From assembly GCA_023548195.1 (NCBI GenBank), contig JAJHZJ010000496.1:3120001-3184000 (forward strand): a stretch of 64,000 nucleotides of DNA. Direction: 5' to 3'. This DNA is from Bettongia penicillata ogilbyi (taxonomy: Eukaryota; Chordata; Mammalia; Diprotodontia; Potoroidae). Position 1 is the stretch's first letter, and the number at the start of each line of letters is the position of its first letter. The notes beneath the pieces were generated by a model. That model worked only from the letters and a program-made list of their open reading frames with translations, was not told where the DNA came from and searched no databases. Shown in pieces: positions 33,034 through 43,334 of the stretch. Made by a program: the position numbers and the translations under genes.

Positions 33034-33635
33034 GTCTTACGATCCCTATGTTGACTTATTTATATATTCTATTTTTTCATAATAATCTGTGAAGTACATA
33101 TTCTTTTCCTGGGAAGATCCCAAGTGGGTACCAAAGTGTGGATGCTGGGCTGTAATGGTGTTGAACGGGCTGCCCTTTTAGTCCAAGATTCCAATTGAAT
33201 GAATGGTCCCCTCCCTACCTTCTAGTACACCTCCATCTAAAATCAGACCTTGCCACAATTGGCACCATACCCTGGTTACCCAGTTGATCAAGAGCTCCCA
33301 CATGAATTGTTCTCAGACCCCATTTTTCACTGTTCCTTTCATCCTAGGCTCACCTCTTTCAAGCCCTCACATTAGGATCTGCCTTCTAGCATCATGCTAT
33401 GATACAAATTCTCTCCCTCATTTCCAGTCTCCCTAAATCACAGGCATCTTATGCAAAAGCAGCTCTTAAACCCAATAGGTGAAATAAGGGCTGAAGTTGA
33501 ACCAACACTTAGCCCAGGAGGTCCCACCAAGTCTAGAGTCTTGTGGGAAGTTTTAAAGAGGAAAGAAAAACAGAGAAATAGAAGCACAAATTAACCTTTA
33601 ACTTTTTTTATTTAAAAAAGTATTTAAACAATCAA
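33034..33635. other. Unassigned stretch, possibly decayed L2
   Basis: 'gccacaattggcaccatacc' and 'ttcatcctaggctcacctct' hint at the L2 3' region, but I cannot make a firm call. Confidence 0.25.
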
Positions 33636-33639
33636 ATAC

Positions 33640-33745
33640 AATATATGAGTTTATTCCTGTGTCTACCATTTGCAAAGCACTATGCTTGATGCTGGAGAAA
33701 TAAAGACAACACAAACAAAAACAGTCCCTGACAAGACCCTTAAGC
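33640..33745 (-). mobile_element. L2 LINE 3' terminus
   Basis: 'gtctaccatttgcaaagcac', 'tatgcttgatgctggagaaa', 'aaaacagtccctgacaagac'. Antisense, diverged. Confidence 0.6.
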
Positions 33746-33984
33746 CTGCAAGAACATTACCTTCTACACAGAATTATGTCATGTAAACAGTGAGTGCACT
33801 GGTTAACGTTTAACAATTGACTCTCTGAAGGGGGAATGCTTGCACGACACACCCTTAACTTTAATGTGCCTTTTGAATATTTTCTTTGAATATTTCTGAA
33901 AATATTGAAATATTTTCAATTTGAACATATGCAAATTTCTTAATAAATTAGGACCCGATTTGTAGCCTTTGCCAATTTCCAAGG

Positions 33985-34170
33985 TATAAATGCCTCAGAT
34001 ACTTACTAGCTGTGTGTGTGACCCTGGATGCGTCATTTGACCTTGTTTGCCTCAGTTTGCTCATCTGTAAAATGAATTGGAGAAGGAAATGGCATACCAC
34101 TCCAGTACCTTTAGCAAGAAAACACCAAATGAGGTCACAGAGCACCACAAATGAAATGACTGAACAGCAA
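33985..34170 (+). mobile_element. tRNA-SINE with RTE tail, 5'-truncated
   Basis: 'gcctcagatacttactagct', 'ttgaccttgtttgcctcagt', 'attggagaaggaaatggcat', 'aacaccaaatgaggtcacag'. Confidence 0.85.
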
Positions 34171-34339
34171 GCTACCAGGAGTAACCACAATGTTACTGGC
34201 TTGAACGATTTCTTGGTCTCACTTGTACAGGCAGAAACATATATCAGAAGCGTCTTCAGCTGTGAGATGGTTCACAGCATTCAAAGTAAGACATTGGCTG
34301 AAGAAAAGGGACCATTCAGAACAAGTCCTCAGTGATGCC

Positions 34340-34415
34340 CTCTTGCTTCTAGGATAAAATTACAAACTTCTCACCTTAATGTTTAGTTCTTTACAATCAC
34401 CCTATAGCCTATATT
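34340..34415 (+). mobile_element. L2 LINE ORF2-end fragment
   Basis: 'ttgcttctaggataaaatta', 'caaacttctcaccttaatgt', 'agttctttacaatcacccta'; compare L2 'ctaggataaaatacaaactcct'. Confidence 0.6.
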
Positions 34416-34424
34416 TTTAGGCTT

Positions 34425-34585
34425 ATTTCATATTAAATTGAGGTAAACAAGGTTAAATTACTTGTGCAGTCACTCACATACAGCACATAAATGCCTGAGG
34501 CCAGATCAGAACTCATGAAGATCAGCCTCCCTGACTCCAGACCCAGTGCTCTATCATACTGTACCACCCAGTTGCCCCATTATTA
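34425..34585 (-). mobile_element. MIR/tRNA-SINE
   Basis: Antisense: 'aggtaaacaaggttaaatta', 'gatcagcctccctgactcca', 'gacccagtgctctatcatac', 'accacccagttgcccc'. Confidence 0.7.
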
Positions 34586-34990
34586 GTAGTACTTATTAAA
34601 TATTGATACCACCAGTGTGATCCCCAATTTGGGACTCTTTTCTTTTTTTTCCTTTCTTAAAATTTCACTTATTTATTTATTTTGCCTTGTATGGCCCCCG
34701 TGGACAGGAAACTGGCTTCAGAGTCATGAAAAAAAAAAAGCCTGGTCCTCCTAACTGAACATACCATCCATGATACTTGAAGGGAGTCACTTAAGGTATC
34801 AGTGTTCTTCTAGTCAATTCTTTGACTCTAATGTAGAAGGTGCTCACCTGTGTTGGAAGAAGGAATTTTCTCATTGACAGATCGAGTACCTATCTCTTTT
34901 CCCCATTCATCAACTTTGGAATTTCTTCAAAAAGAGAAGACACTACAGGCAACGAAGTCTTTTTCTGTAGTGGTTACTGTCAGTCCTACT
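34586..34990. other. Unassigned stretch
   Basis: No gene or recognised repeat; A- and T-rich patches at about 34,643-34,680 and 34,730. Confidence 0.25.
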
Positions 34991-35110
34991 GTAAGTTTCG
35001 TGAAGTTGTGATTCCCTGTTGACAAATACAACCAACTCTTATTCATTAAACATATGCAAGGTATGGATTGTTTCATTTTTGTCTTTGAATTCTTGGTATC
35101 TAGCAGTTCC
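34991..35110 (+). repeat. Inverted repeat, left arm (120 bp)
   Basis: Starts GTAAGTTTCGTGAAG and ends CTAGCAGTTCC. Its reverse complement is at 35,558-35,674 with only a 3-base length difference (TTG extra here at about 35,006) and about two substitutions. The sequence outside both arms does not match. Its inner 50 bases are L2-like, but the L2 is not continued beyond 35,110. Confidence 0.93.
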
Positions 35111-35557
35111 CGAAAGGCCAGAGATACTGCTATGAGCGCAGAGACCGTTAGCAGAGAAAAGGAACTCAGCAAGCCTGAGGCCATGTCCTTCAAGCTGGAA
35201 GCACCCTTAAGAGGTCTTGGCAGCTTTTACACTCCCTACACTCAATAGTTATCTTATATCCTGCCAGCTGTGATTCATTCCTTAAAGTAACACATATCCT
35301 TCAACAAACCCAACTGGAATAAACATGAGTTCCACATTAGTCTTTCACCATTTAGTGGTACTGGGGTAATGATTATCACAAAACAATTCATTCAGAAAGC
35401 ACTTGATGCTAAATATTGGGAAAAGAGAACATTAGGGAAATCACCTATCCAACCTTTGGAATACTCTTCCTGTCCTGAGCCATGCACCATTAGACTCTTG
35501 AGTAAAAGAGAGAGCCATTGTCAATTCAATTCAATATTAGGCATATACTAGGTGTCA
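35111..35557. other. 447-bp spacer between inverted-repeat arms
   Basis: No recognised element. It contains ordinary unique-looking sequence and an L2 terminus at its right end (from about 35,530). Confidence 0.5.
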
Positions 35558-35625
35558 GGAACTGCTAGATACCGAGAATTCAAAGACAAAAATGAAACAA
35601 TCCATACCTTGCATATGTTTAATGA
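35530..35625 (-). mobile_element. L2 LINE 3' terminus (source of part of the inverted repeat)
   Basis: 'atattaggcatatactaggt', 'gtcaggaactgctagatacc', 'gagaattcaaagacaaaaat', 'gaaacaatccatacc'. The L2 continues left of the arm boundary (35,530-35,557), which makes this the likelier original copy. Confidence 0.65.
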
Positions 35626-35674
35626 ATAAGAGTTGGTTGGATTTGTCAACAGGGAATCACTTCACGAAACTTAC
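35558..35674 (-). repeat. Inverted repeat, right arm (117 bp)
   Basis: Reverse complement of 34,991-35,110. Starts GGAACTGCTAGATACC and ends CACGAAACTTAC. Near-identity over the whole arm contrasts with the strong divergence of other repeats here. Confidence 0.93.
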
Positions 35675-35679
35675 ATGAA

Positions 35680-36080
35680 AATTGGGTTTATTACAACAGA
35701 AATGAATATGCATGTGTAATGCAAAGAGTTCCCAGTGGGGTTCCTTAATATTGCTTAACAGATTGTGTTGAATTGAATACTTACTTCAAATAGAAGCCCA
35801 TACTGTGTTGTATGTTTATTAATAGCACCTGAAACATTGCAAATAAGGTTTAAATGAGTAAATATGAAAGTAAGACAAATGACAAGCGCTAAAGTCATAC
35901 TCTGATGCAACATGGTGACTGGAGACAATTCTCAGTTCTCAAAAGTTATAGCAAGTGCAAGGTCTGTGTGGCTCTACTATGATGGACAGAGAGTTTATAA
36001 AGGACTGAATGTCTTGGTACCTAAAGACCACCCCAACTAATATCAGAAGATGCTCACCGAAGGGGTGCCTATAAGATGAC
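35680..36080. other. Unassigned stretch
   Basis: No gene or recognised repeat. Confidence 0.25.
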
Positions 36081-36081
36081 C

Positions 36082-36310
36082 ATGGTACAGTAGGAAAAGT
36101 CAGGAAGACTCATGTTTAAATACTGCCTTTGATATCAACATTCTTGAACAAACCACTTCACTTCTTAGATTCAATTTCCTTGTCTGTCAAATGGAGATAT
36201 CTGTAGAAATCATTTCATGGGGTTATTCTGAAATTCACATGAGATAATAACTATAGAGTATTTTAACAAATTTCAAAGCATAATACAAATGTCAGTTATT
36301 AAATATCATT
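36082..36310 (+). mobile_element. MIR-type SINE
   Basis: 'gtacagtaggaaaagtcagg', 'ccacttcacttcttagattc', 'cttgtctgtcaaatggagat', 'aaatttcaaagcataataca', 'aatgtcagttattaaat'. Confidence 0.7.
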
Positions 36311-36439
36311 GTTATTTTCATTTTCAACCACAAGAACTGGCAAAAAGCATCTACTAAGTTCTAGAGGCGTTGGTCTGCCTTGGAGGACAGAACACCCTAG
36401 GACAGAGCAACAACTCATAGCTCCTTAAGTTATCAAAAC

Positions 36440-36520
36440 TCTCGATTCAAGTCACTGCTCTGACACAGAGTGTGTCTCCTGTGCCCTCAGGCAAGTCATC
36501 TGACATCAGTGGCCTCAGCT
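36440..36520 (+). mobile_element. MIR-type fragment
   Basis: 'cgattcaagtcactgctctg' and 'cctcaggcaagtcatctgac' are MIR core text. It abuts the next SINE. Confidence 0.5.
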
Positions 36521-36524
36521 TTCA

Positions 36525-36685
36525 TGAGTTCAAATCTGGCCTGAGACTTGGCTGTGTGATCCTCGGCAAGCCAATTAACTCTGTTTGCCTCTGGTTCCTC
36601 ATCTGTAAAATGAGCTGGAGAAGGAAATGGCAAACCACTCCAGTATCTTTGCCAAGAAAATCTCAGATGGGGTTTTGAAATAAAT
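36525..36685 (+). mobile_element. tRNA-SINE with RTE tail, 5'-truncated
   Basis: 'tgagttcaaatctggcctga', 'tgatcctcggcaagccaatt', 'tgagctggagaaggaaatgg', 'atctttgccaagaaaatctc'. Confidence 0.88.
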
Positions 36686-36849
36686 AGCTAACTGGGAGCT
36701 TCTTTAGCTGAATAACCTGTTGACCATTGTATAATTGGGGAACACGAGATCTGGAGCACCAAGTCTAGCTTCCCTTCAGGTAACTCTCCTGGTTTTCCAT
36801 CATCATCTGTGGCTCATAGCCCTATCTCCCCCAACCAGCTGTGTGCAAG

Positions 36850-37128
36850 CAACAGTACTTTGTCAAATAGTTTTTGTCTTTCCTTCAGCTAGGGGGTAAA
36901 AACAAATCATTGTTTTGCCCCATCTGTGCCTTGGCACATACTGTGATGGGAGTTAAAAACCTTCCCTGCCCATTGATAGGCCTTGGGTGGGACTGTTGAG
37001 GGGGGCTTGTTTAGGGGAGGCTTGTTTTGTAGGAAGGTCCATACCTTTTGCTGATTGCTAATGAAGCACAGGTCAAAAAGTATATATACCCTGAGGTGAG
37101 GTTTTACTTTGGGTCTTAGTTAGCTCTG
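36850..37128 (+). mobile_element. ERV LTR remnant
   Basis: 'ttgccccatctgtgccttgg', 'gttaaaaaccttccctgccc', 'attgataggccttgggtggg', TATA-like 'aaaagtatatataccctgag' (about 37,077-37,096), then 'gtgaggttttactttgggtc'. U3-to-R order on the plus strand. It shares the CCCTGAGGTGAGG segment with the minus-strand LTR at 24,940. The 3' side passes into a TC array. Confidence 0.55.
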
Positions 37129-37256
37129 TCCCCCTCTCTCTGTGCCCCCTCTCTCTGTCTTCCTCTGTGTGTGTTTGTGTCTCTCTGTCTGTCTCTGGTC
37201 TGTCTCTCTGTCTCTCCGTCTCTATGTCTGTCTGTCTCTCTCTCTCTCTCTCTGAA
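37129..37256. repeat. (CTCT/CTGT)n array
   Basis: Mixed CTCTGT/CTGTCT repeat joined to the LTR remnant. It causes the Arg/Glu/Thr-rich minus-strand frames. Confidence 0.93.
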
Positions 37257-38220
37257 CTTAACAAGCATCAACAAATATGAACATTTCCACATCCAAATTA
37301 CCCACAAAAAAAAGATTGTATAATGCAAGCCCCGATCTCTCTTACATACACGTTGTCTCTTTAAAGTATATATAGATTTACTATGCTGGTATCCCCAGTG
37401 CTCTGTTTGATTCTTTCCCTCCTGAGTTTCCTTCTGCTACCTCTGTATACATTTTCAATGTCTCATTGACACATTTGGCTTTTACTCCCATGCTGTGGGG
37501 TACATTGCTTCCCACATTTCCAATTATCTCTACTGTAGGAAGTCTTTCCCAAGACATTACTGTCCGTGAGTTAGAATAATTCTAATACTCACCTACCAGG
37601 ATTGTTGTGAGCAACATTAACTAAAACGCTAACTAAAAATTAAGTGATAACATACTATAAGACATTATTTATCATAATAGGGAGCCATTAAACTGTCAAA
37701 CTACCTGGCTAAGGGCTTGTGTGCAGGTCAACGAGCCATGGACAGTGATCTGCAGTAATCTCTCCAGAGAGAAACCTCTTAAGGCACATAGATAACCAAC
37801 CACTGTAAGTGCTGTGAATAATGTTCAGTTAATTTGTGTTTCAGCTGGCAATGATGAATGGACACTCTGAAACTCATAATCTAAAAGGACAGATGTGATA
37901 AGAACAAGTTACCAGCACTGCAAAACCCACTGGGCAGCTTCCCCGGCTCCTCTCTGGAGCGTGTCCATCTTTCCTGATCACTGCACTTCCGTCTGCCCCT
38001 CCCTCTGCCTCGTCTGTCTTTCCCTTACTGTTCCTCTCTTCTCTCTCTTTTATCCCTTCTTCTCCATCATTTGTTTAGTCACATGGTCGAATCAGAGTAT
38101 AATTAAATTGCTTGCTGTTATATGTTCAAATTTCACATTCAGAATGAAAATGGAATGCTGGGTAATTATTCTAAGCAGAGCCAGAAAAATGAACTTCGTT
38201 CTTTGCAGAGGTGGGAGACT
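37257..38220. other. Mostly unassigned; MIR tail at about 37,560-37,680
   Basis: 37,560-37,680 ('caccaggattgttgtgagca'-like, 'gataacatactataagacat') looks like a MIR 3' half. The rest is unique-looking. A 151-codon frame at 37,895-38,350 ends inside the SINE tail below and is not supported as a gene. Confidence 0.3.
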
Positions 38221-38221
38221 G

Positions 38222-38325
38222 GAGGTTACTGTTGTTCAGTTGTGTCCAACTCTTTGTGACCCCATTGGGGGTTTTCCTTGGCAGAGATATTGGAGTGGTT
38301 GGCCATTTCCTTCTCCAGCTATGGA
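38222..38325 (-). mobile_element. SINE/RTE tail only
   Basis: Antisense RTE/BovB-like tail: 'ctgttgttcagttgtgtcca', 'actctttgtgaccccattgg', 'gagatattggagtggttggc', 'catttccttctccagct'. The SINE body is missing. Confidence 0.85.
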
Positions 38326-38619
38326 GGCAGAACACAGCATACACTGTTAGCCTTGATGGACAAATAGGTTATTTAGGTTTTCTCTTTATCATCCTTTAGA
38401 AGGGATGGGGGGCAGGGAAATGTTGGAAAAGGAAGGTGATAAACAACATATGTCAATCATTGTAACTGAATAAATAAATGTGAATGCACCCCATTTATGA
38501 TCTGGCAAAATGAACCTCTAGCATATCTGTCTCTCTCTGAAGTCCTTTACTATACATGCCCCTCCACAATAAAACAAAATAAAATCAGTCTAAATTAACT
38601 TACTTTTTACCTCTGGCCC

Positions 38620-38664
38620 TTGATTGCTTTTTTTCCCCTGTGAACACAAGTTTCCCCATCCCTG
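38620..38664 (-). mobile_element. hAT-type MITE end
   Basis: 'cacaagtttccccatccctg' is the reverse complement of the same hAT end seen at 20,149 (CAGGGATGGGGAAAC). The other terminus and the 8-bp duplication are not clear. Confidence 0.45.
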
Positions 38665-38967
38665 CTCTAAACTGCTCCGGAATTACACAGAGGTGTATGT
38701 AACATTCTTGTTGTCCAGAAGGGAGTGGGTGGACATGGGGGCTACAGACAGCAGCAGAAAAAGAAGTGATATCGGAGTCAGAAAAGCCTCTTGTCTGAGC
38801 TTTGTCATGAGTTCATGGTATGAAAATTCACTTCTCTGGGACTCAGTTTGGGCTCTGAGAAAATGAGAAGGATGGGGAAGGGTGGATGTTCTCTAACACC
38901 CTTGCTGGTCCTAACATGGTACAATTCTGTGAAACTGTTATAGGTTGTAGTAATCAGCCAATATCAT

Positions 38968-39230
38968 TGCAATGGGGGCAGCTAGGTGGTGCAGTGGATA
39001 GAGTGCCATATCTGGAGTCAGGAAGATTCATCTTCCTAAGTTCAAATCTAGCCTTTGACATTAGTTGTGTGACTCTGGGCATGTCACTTATCCCTGCTTG
39101 CCTCAGTTTCCTCACATGTAAAAGGAGCTGGAGAAAGAAATGGTCAACCACTCTGGCTTCGTTGCAAAGAAAATTACAAATAGGGAAGAGCTGGATGCAA
39201 CTGAAAAATGGCTCCACAATGATGGAAATG
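38968..39230 (+). mobile_element. Full-length marsupial tRNA-SINE with RTE tail
   Basis: Complete: 'gggggcagctaggtggtgca', 'gtggatagagtgccatatct', 'aagttcaaatctagcctttg', 'gtgtgactctgggcatgtca', 'ggagctggagaaagaaatgg', 'agctggatgcaactgaaaaa'. The best-preserved head in the window. Confidence 0.9.
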
Positions 39231-39307
39231 ACCACAACAACTTGCCATGCTGATTTTTCATTAAGAATAATCATCTCTGAGGACGCTAGCATCCCCAAAT
39301 GCATTCA

Positions 39308-39590
39308 GTCTACAACTGCTTAGTAAGTGTCACTATATGTGGGGGATACAGAGACAAAAAATGAAACCCACCCTGCCCTAAGAGCATTTACATTTTGGGG
39401 GGAGTTATAATGTACACAAACTACCACTGAGAAAATAAACACAAAGTAGTAGTAGGGGAAGAGGGAGGCAGTCAATGTGGGACTGAGAAGAGTGGAGGAC
39501 AGGAGGTAGTAAGTGAACTGAACTCTGAAGGCTATTAGGGATTAGAGGTGGAGGCAAGGAGGCTTGCAATCCAGGCTTGGGAGCAAAGGC
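39308..39590 (-). mobile_element. L2 LINE 3' end
   Basis: 'acaactgcttagtaagtgtc', 'cccaccctgccctaagagca', 'agaagagtggaggacaggag', 'ctctgaaggctattagggat'. Antisense. Confidence 0.7.
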
Positions 39591-39599
39591 AATATTAGC

Positions 39600-39795
39600 T
39601 GAAGTATTAGTAGCCTTAAAGAGTTACATCTACAGTGAGGCTCAAAGAAATCCTGTGAGGTAAACACTGTGGGTGTTATTGAATATCTAAGGAAACTGAG
39701 ACTCAGAGAGGTTAGATTATTTGGCCATGGTCAAAAAGGAAGCAAGCATCATGAGGGCTTCCCAACCCAAAATACTCATTGCTTCTCTACTTTGA
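39600..39795 (-). mobile_element. MIR-type SINE
   Basis: 'aaatcctgtgaggtaaacac', 'aaggaaactgagactcagag', 'gttagattatttggccatgg'. Antisense. 39,796-40,164 beyond it is unassigned. Confidence 0.65.
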
Positions 39796-40164
39796 ATGTC
39801 ATTAAAGAGGAAGCTCTGTAGTTTGTGGCTACACTAGGGATGAGGAATTCCGGTGCCCAAGGAGAAAGAGGTCCAGTTCACAGGCTTATAGAGAATTTCA
39901 TCCATAAGTTTACCATTTGACCTGTGACCATATTGGAGCACACCCATCCCAGGTTAATGATGTCTGAAGCTATATATTTATCTTTTAGATACTGAACAGT
40001 GATTTCTTTGATCTGCCAATAGACTCATTCCTTATAGTTCTGCAAAAGGTTGTTATAGTTCTATGGCATCAAGATGATGACATGACTTGCAGCTGACTTT
40101 GATATGAGTGAGGGAGGTTAAAAGACTTAGTAACCCCACTAGGGTCCATATATTCTAAATGTGC

Positions 40165-40420
40165 TTTTAAAAAAGAAGAGCTATTTGTGCAAATATCTTC
40201 ATAGTTACATGGCAAGTAACTGGAAAAAAATCAATGACGAAGACATCCAACAATGGGGGCACAGTGAAATAAATTGTGGCATATTCATATGAGAAGCAGA
40301 GAAATCTGGAAAAAAAACTTTAATGAAATCATGTAAAGTTACCCCCCCCCCAAAAAAAAACAATGTAGAACCAAAAGAACAAAATACACACTAATAACCA
40401 TGTAAGAGAAAAAGAATGGC
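40165..40420 (+). mobile_element. L1 LINE ORF2-end fragment
   Basis: 'aagagctatttgtgcaaata', 'tggcaagtaactggaaaaaa', 'caacaatgggggcacagtga', 'attgtggcatattcatatga', interrupted by a C10/A9 homopolymer at about 40,342. Decayed. Confidence 0.6.
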
Positions 40421-40439
40421 CAAGAAGTATGTCTGGTAG

Positions 40440-40563
40440 TGATTATATAAGCCTTTAAAGTATGCAAAGGGTTTTTCAAAGGCTATCTCATTTCATCTTC
40501 TCCACCACCCTCTAAGGTAGAGGTTATTATCATCCCCATTTTATAGATGAGGTTAAGGTCAGG
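40440..40563 (-). mobile_element. MIR-type SINE, first part (split)
   Basis: 'taagcctttaaagtatgcaa', 'gctatctcatttcatcttct', 'ccccattttatagatgaggt'. It appears to continue at about 40,788 after an L2 block. Confidence 0.6.
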
Positions 40564-40787
40564 AAAGCAGCCAGGGTAGTTTGGTCACAAGATGGAGTGG
40601 ATGAAGGGAACATATGTGAAATCATTCTGAACATGGGGGCTGGAACCAGATTGGGGAGGATTTTAAATGTCATCACATAGAAATGGGTTTACTCCTAATC
40701 AAGAGCATGGAACCACTCTTATCAGGGGGTTGATGTGATCAGCCCTGTGCTTTAGGAAGATTAGTCAGCTATCTGATATCAAAGAGG
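40564..40787 (-). mobile_element. L2 LINE fragment
   Basis: 'aagagcatggaaccactctt', 'atcagggggttgatgtgatc', 'agccctgtgctttaggaaga': antisense L2. It sits between the two MIR parts. Confidence 0.55.
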
Positions 40788-40900
40788 TTAAGATACTCTC
40801 CCAGGGACACACAGCTAGTACAGTATCTGTGGACGTCATTATTAAGTATCTGAGGCAAAATTTGAACCTAATTTCAAGTTTTTTGTTTGACCTACCCTGC
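40788..40900 (-). mobile_element. MIR-type SINE, second part
   Basis: 'atcaaagaggttaagatact', 'ctcccagggacacacagcta', 'gaggcaaaatttgaacctaa'. Antisense. 40,901-41,579 beyond it is unique-looking, with no gene seen. Confidence 0.55.
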
Positions 40901-41579
40901 CATTCACCTAAGAACACTGATAAGAACTTAATAAAAACTTACTATCTAGACTTGGGCTTCAAAGTTAATGAATTGGCTTGTCAATAGTTACTAAGTGGGT
41001 TGCTTTTCTTGATGTTCAGTGTGATTTCTAGTGAAACATTTTAAGAAAGCTGAAAGACAAAGGGTCTGTTCACAAGTCTGTTAACCTTCCAGCACCACAA
41101 AGAAAATGCTATCACAAAAATACAACAATTACAGTTAACTTAATTTCCAGCTCCCATTGCTCCACATCTGTCTGGAACAGCTGCTCAATGTGCCATCTTA
41201 GTACAGAGGGCCAGAGGGGAGGGGAGTCAGCCAACACACCCAGAAAAGTCATCAGAATGATGATTGGCTGATAAAATAGGTGGGGCAAAATTTGTTTTCA
41301 TGGTACAAAGACTTAAATGAGGCAGGTGTCTGAGTTCCAGGAAAGAAGAAGGAAGAAAATGAAGACAAGTATTTTGTTTCACACTTTTGCAGCAAAGAAA
41401 TCTGTCATTCTATTGGACAACGCAGGGGAAGGGCAATCTCTGTCCCTTAGATGTATGTTTCTGTATCTCTTCCCTCCTTCCCTACTCTTTTCCTTTCTTT
41501 TTATTTCACTTTAATTCTTTACCATCTCTTCACTGACCATGTTTGTCCTGTGGGTAGCTATAATACCCAAGTCTACATT

Positions 41580-41808
41580 TGGTGCTGTTCAGTTGTGTCT
41601 GATTCTTCATGACCTTGTATAGTGTTTTCTTGGCAAAGATACTGGAGTGGTTTGCCATTTTCTTCTCTAGTGGATTAAGACAAGCAGAAGTTAAGTGACT
41701 TGCCCAATGTCACATAGCTAGTGAGTGTCTGAAGCTAGATTTGAACTCAGGTTTTCCTGACTCCAGGTTCAGCACTCTATCCATTGAACCACCTAGCTGC
41801 CTCTCACA
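41580..41808 (-). mobile_element. Full-length marsupial tRNA-SINE with RTE tail
   Basis: Antisense and complete: 'ctgttcagttgtgtctgatt', 'atactggagtggtttgccat', 'aagtgacttgcccaatgtca', 'agcactctatccattgaacc', 'acctagctgcctc'. Confidence 0.9.
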
Positions 41809-41884
41809 TCTACATATGCAAGTATATATGCACACTGCTTTTAAAAGAAGAGAAAATATCTACCTAAGTATGCATGCACACTTC

Positions 41885-41985
41885 ATTTAACAGATGAGGA
41901 AACTGAGGCAGGGAATGGTTAAGTGTCTTGCCCAGGGCCACATAACTATTAGGTATCAGAGGGAGGAGACAGAAGTCAGAACATT
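41885..41985 (-). mobile_element. MIR-type fragment
   Basis: 'ttaacagatgaggaaactga', 'ggcagggaatggttaagtgt', 'cttgcccagggccacataac'. Confidence 0.75.
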
Positions 41986-42117
41986 AGTACAATCAAATTG
42001 CTAAGTAACCATTTGTATGCATGTTAACGAATTTCAAAGCATGCTCTCATACCAATTTGTCAGGCACCCTCTCTAAGTTCTCTGCTAGGTTAAGAGAGAC
42101 AACAAGTGAGACTAAAG

Positions 42118-42250
42118 AGAGCCCTGTGATTTGATTCAGAAAGATCTAAATTCAATTTGTTCCTCAAGCATTCGCAAGCTTGTGTCCCTGAGCAAGTCAC
42201 TAACCTCTCAACCTCAGTTTCCCCATCTGTAAAATGTGGAGAAGAAGACC
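42118..42250 (+). mobile_element. MIR-type SINE
   Basis: 'tgtccctgagcaagtcacta', 'cctcagtttccccatctgta', 'aaatgtggagaagaaga'. The 5' half is weak. Confidence 0.65.
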
Positions 42251-42309
42251 ATGCAGCATTTAATGGGTCTTTCTGACAAAGGCCCCAGTCCACATGTCCA
42301 GAATGACTT

Positions 42310-42610
42310 CACACATTTTCTCTTTAACCACTCTACCTTGTGACCAAACTGCCCTGGCTGCTTTCCTGACCTTAGCATTCCCTCTCCTTATCCCATGTCT
42401 TTACTTAGGTTGGCTCCCATTCCAGGAATGCATACCCTTCTCTCAACACCCAATACAGGGGGCATCTCCTAGAAGAAACCTTCCCTCCCCCCTCAAATTA
42501 GGTTATAATTCTTTATCCTCTTAAATGTTGCAAGCCTCTCTACCACAATGCAATCTAAGTTTCTTGTGGACAGGGACAATTTTCATTTCTCTTTCTATGT
42601 CAGGTGCTTT
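42310..42610 (+). mobile_element. L2 LINE 3' portion
   Basis: 'gaccaaactgccctggctgc', 'tggctcccattccaggaatg', 'gggcatctcctagaagaaac', 'cttccctcccccctcaaatt', 'cttgtggacagggacaattt'. Confidence 0.75.
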
Positions 42611-42611
42611 A

Positions 42612-42872
42612 AATACTTGAGTTCATATCTTGTCTCTTGAATAAGACTCTTCATTTCTCTGGGCTTCAGCTTCCTTATCTGGACTACGTGAGTTCTAAAA
42701 TTCCTCCAAGCTCAAAATCCGACATTCTTTTGAATGGCATACAGAATTGAGCGTAAACATTAATGCATATAGAATTGTTACCAAATTCCCAAAGTCTTTT
42801 CCTTTCTATCCCCATTGCCTATGACAGTCTGCAGTGCATAGTAGGTGCTTCATAAAGGTTTCTTGGGTTGAA
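42612..42872 (+). mobile_element. CORE-SINE followed by an L2 terminus
   Basis: 42,612-42,735: 'tctctgggcttcagcttcct', 'aaaattcctccaagctcaaa'. 42,785-42,872: L2 tail 'gcatagtaggtgcttcataa'. Both are plus strand and decayed. Confidence 0.5.
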
Positions 42873-43049
42873 ATTCAGACCAGACTTGCAAGGTTCCTGT
42901 TATTTAAAAATAAATTGCCCAGGCATAATGGCTCACAGCCATAGCCCCTGCTCCTTAGGAGTTACAATCTGCAGTACGACTAAAGTCAAATGGTTGTCTG
43001 TCTTCATCATGCCCTGGTGATCAGGTACCTTCTCTGCTCTCCTTTTGCA

Positions 43050-43192
43050 GCTTCCTTTTGCATTTTGTCTCCTTAGATTGTAAGCTCCCTCAGGGCACAG
43101 AGTTTCTTTTTTGTATGTATATGCCCAGCACTTAGCACAATGTCCGGCACTTGGTAGATAATAAATGTTTATTCCTTCACTGACTGACACTA
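43050..43192 (+). mobile_element. L2 LINE 3' end
   Basis: 'agattgtaagctccctcagg', 'gcacagagtttcttttttgt', 'gcccagcacttagcacaatg', 'ataataaatgtttattcctt'. Confidence 0.85.
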
Positions 43193-43334
43193 ACATAAAG
43201 AGCCTCTGGAAGCAGAGGGCCACCAGGTTGTCTGAGGAGGGGTGAAACAGCCTAGGTCAGAAAAGGAGCAGATCAAAGCTTCCATGTGGATTAGCAGGGA
43301 AACCTAAATCTCTAAGAATAAACATAATCATAGA

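Noticed and set aside
37895..38350. 151-codon frame
   Set aside because: Its last third is the antisense RTE tail of a SINE and the first part is pyrimidine-rich with no domain.
38968..39040. Possible tRNA gene
   Set aside because: The SINE heads carry A/B-box-like sequences but lack a complete cloverleaf and are followed by the SINE body; no true tRNA gene seen.
38886..39323. 145-codon frame and its 116-codon antisense partner
   Set aside because: Both run across a full-length tRNA-SINE.
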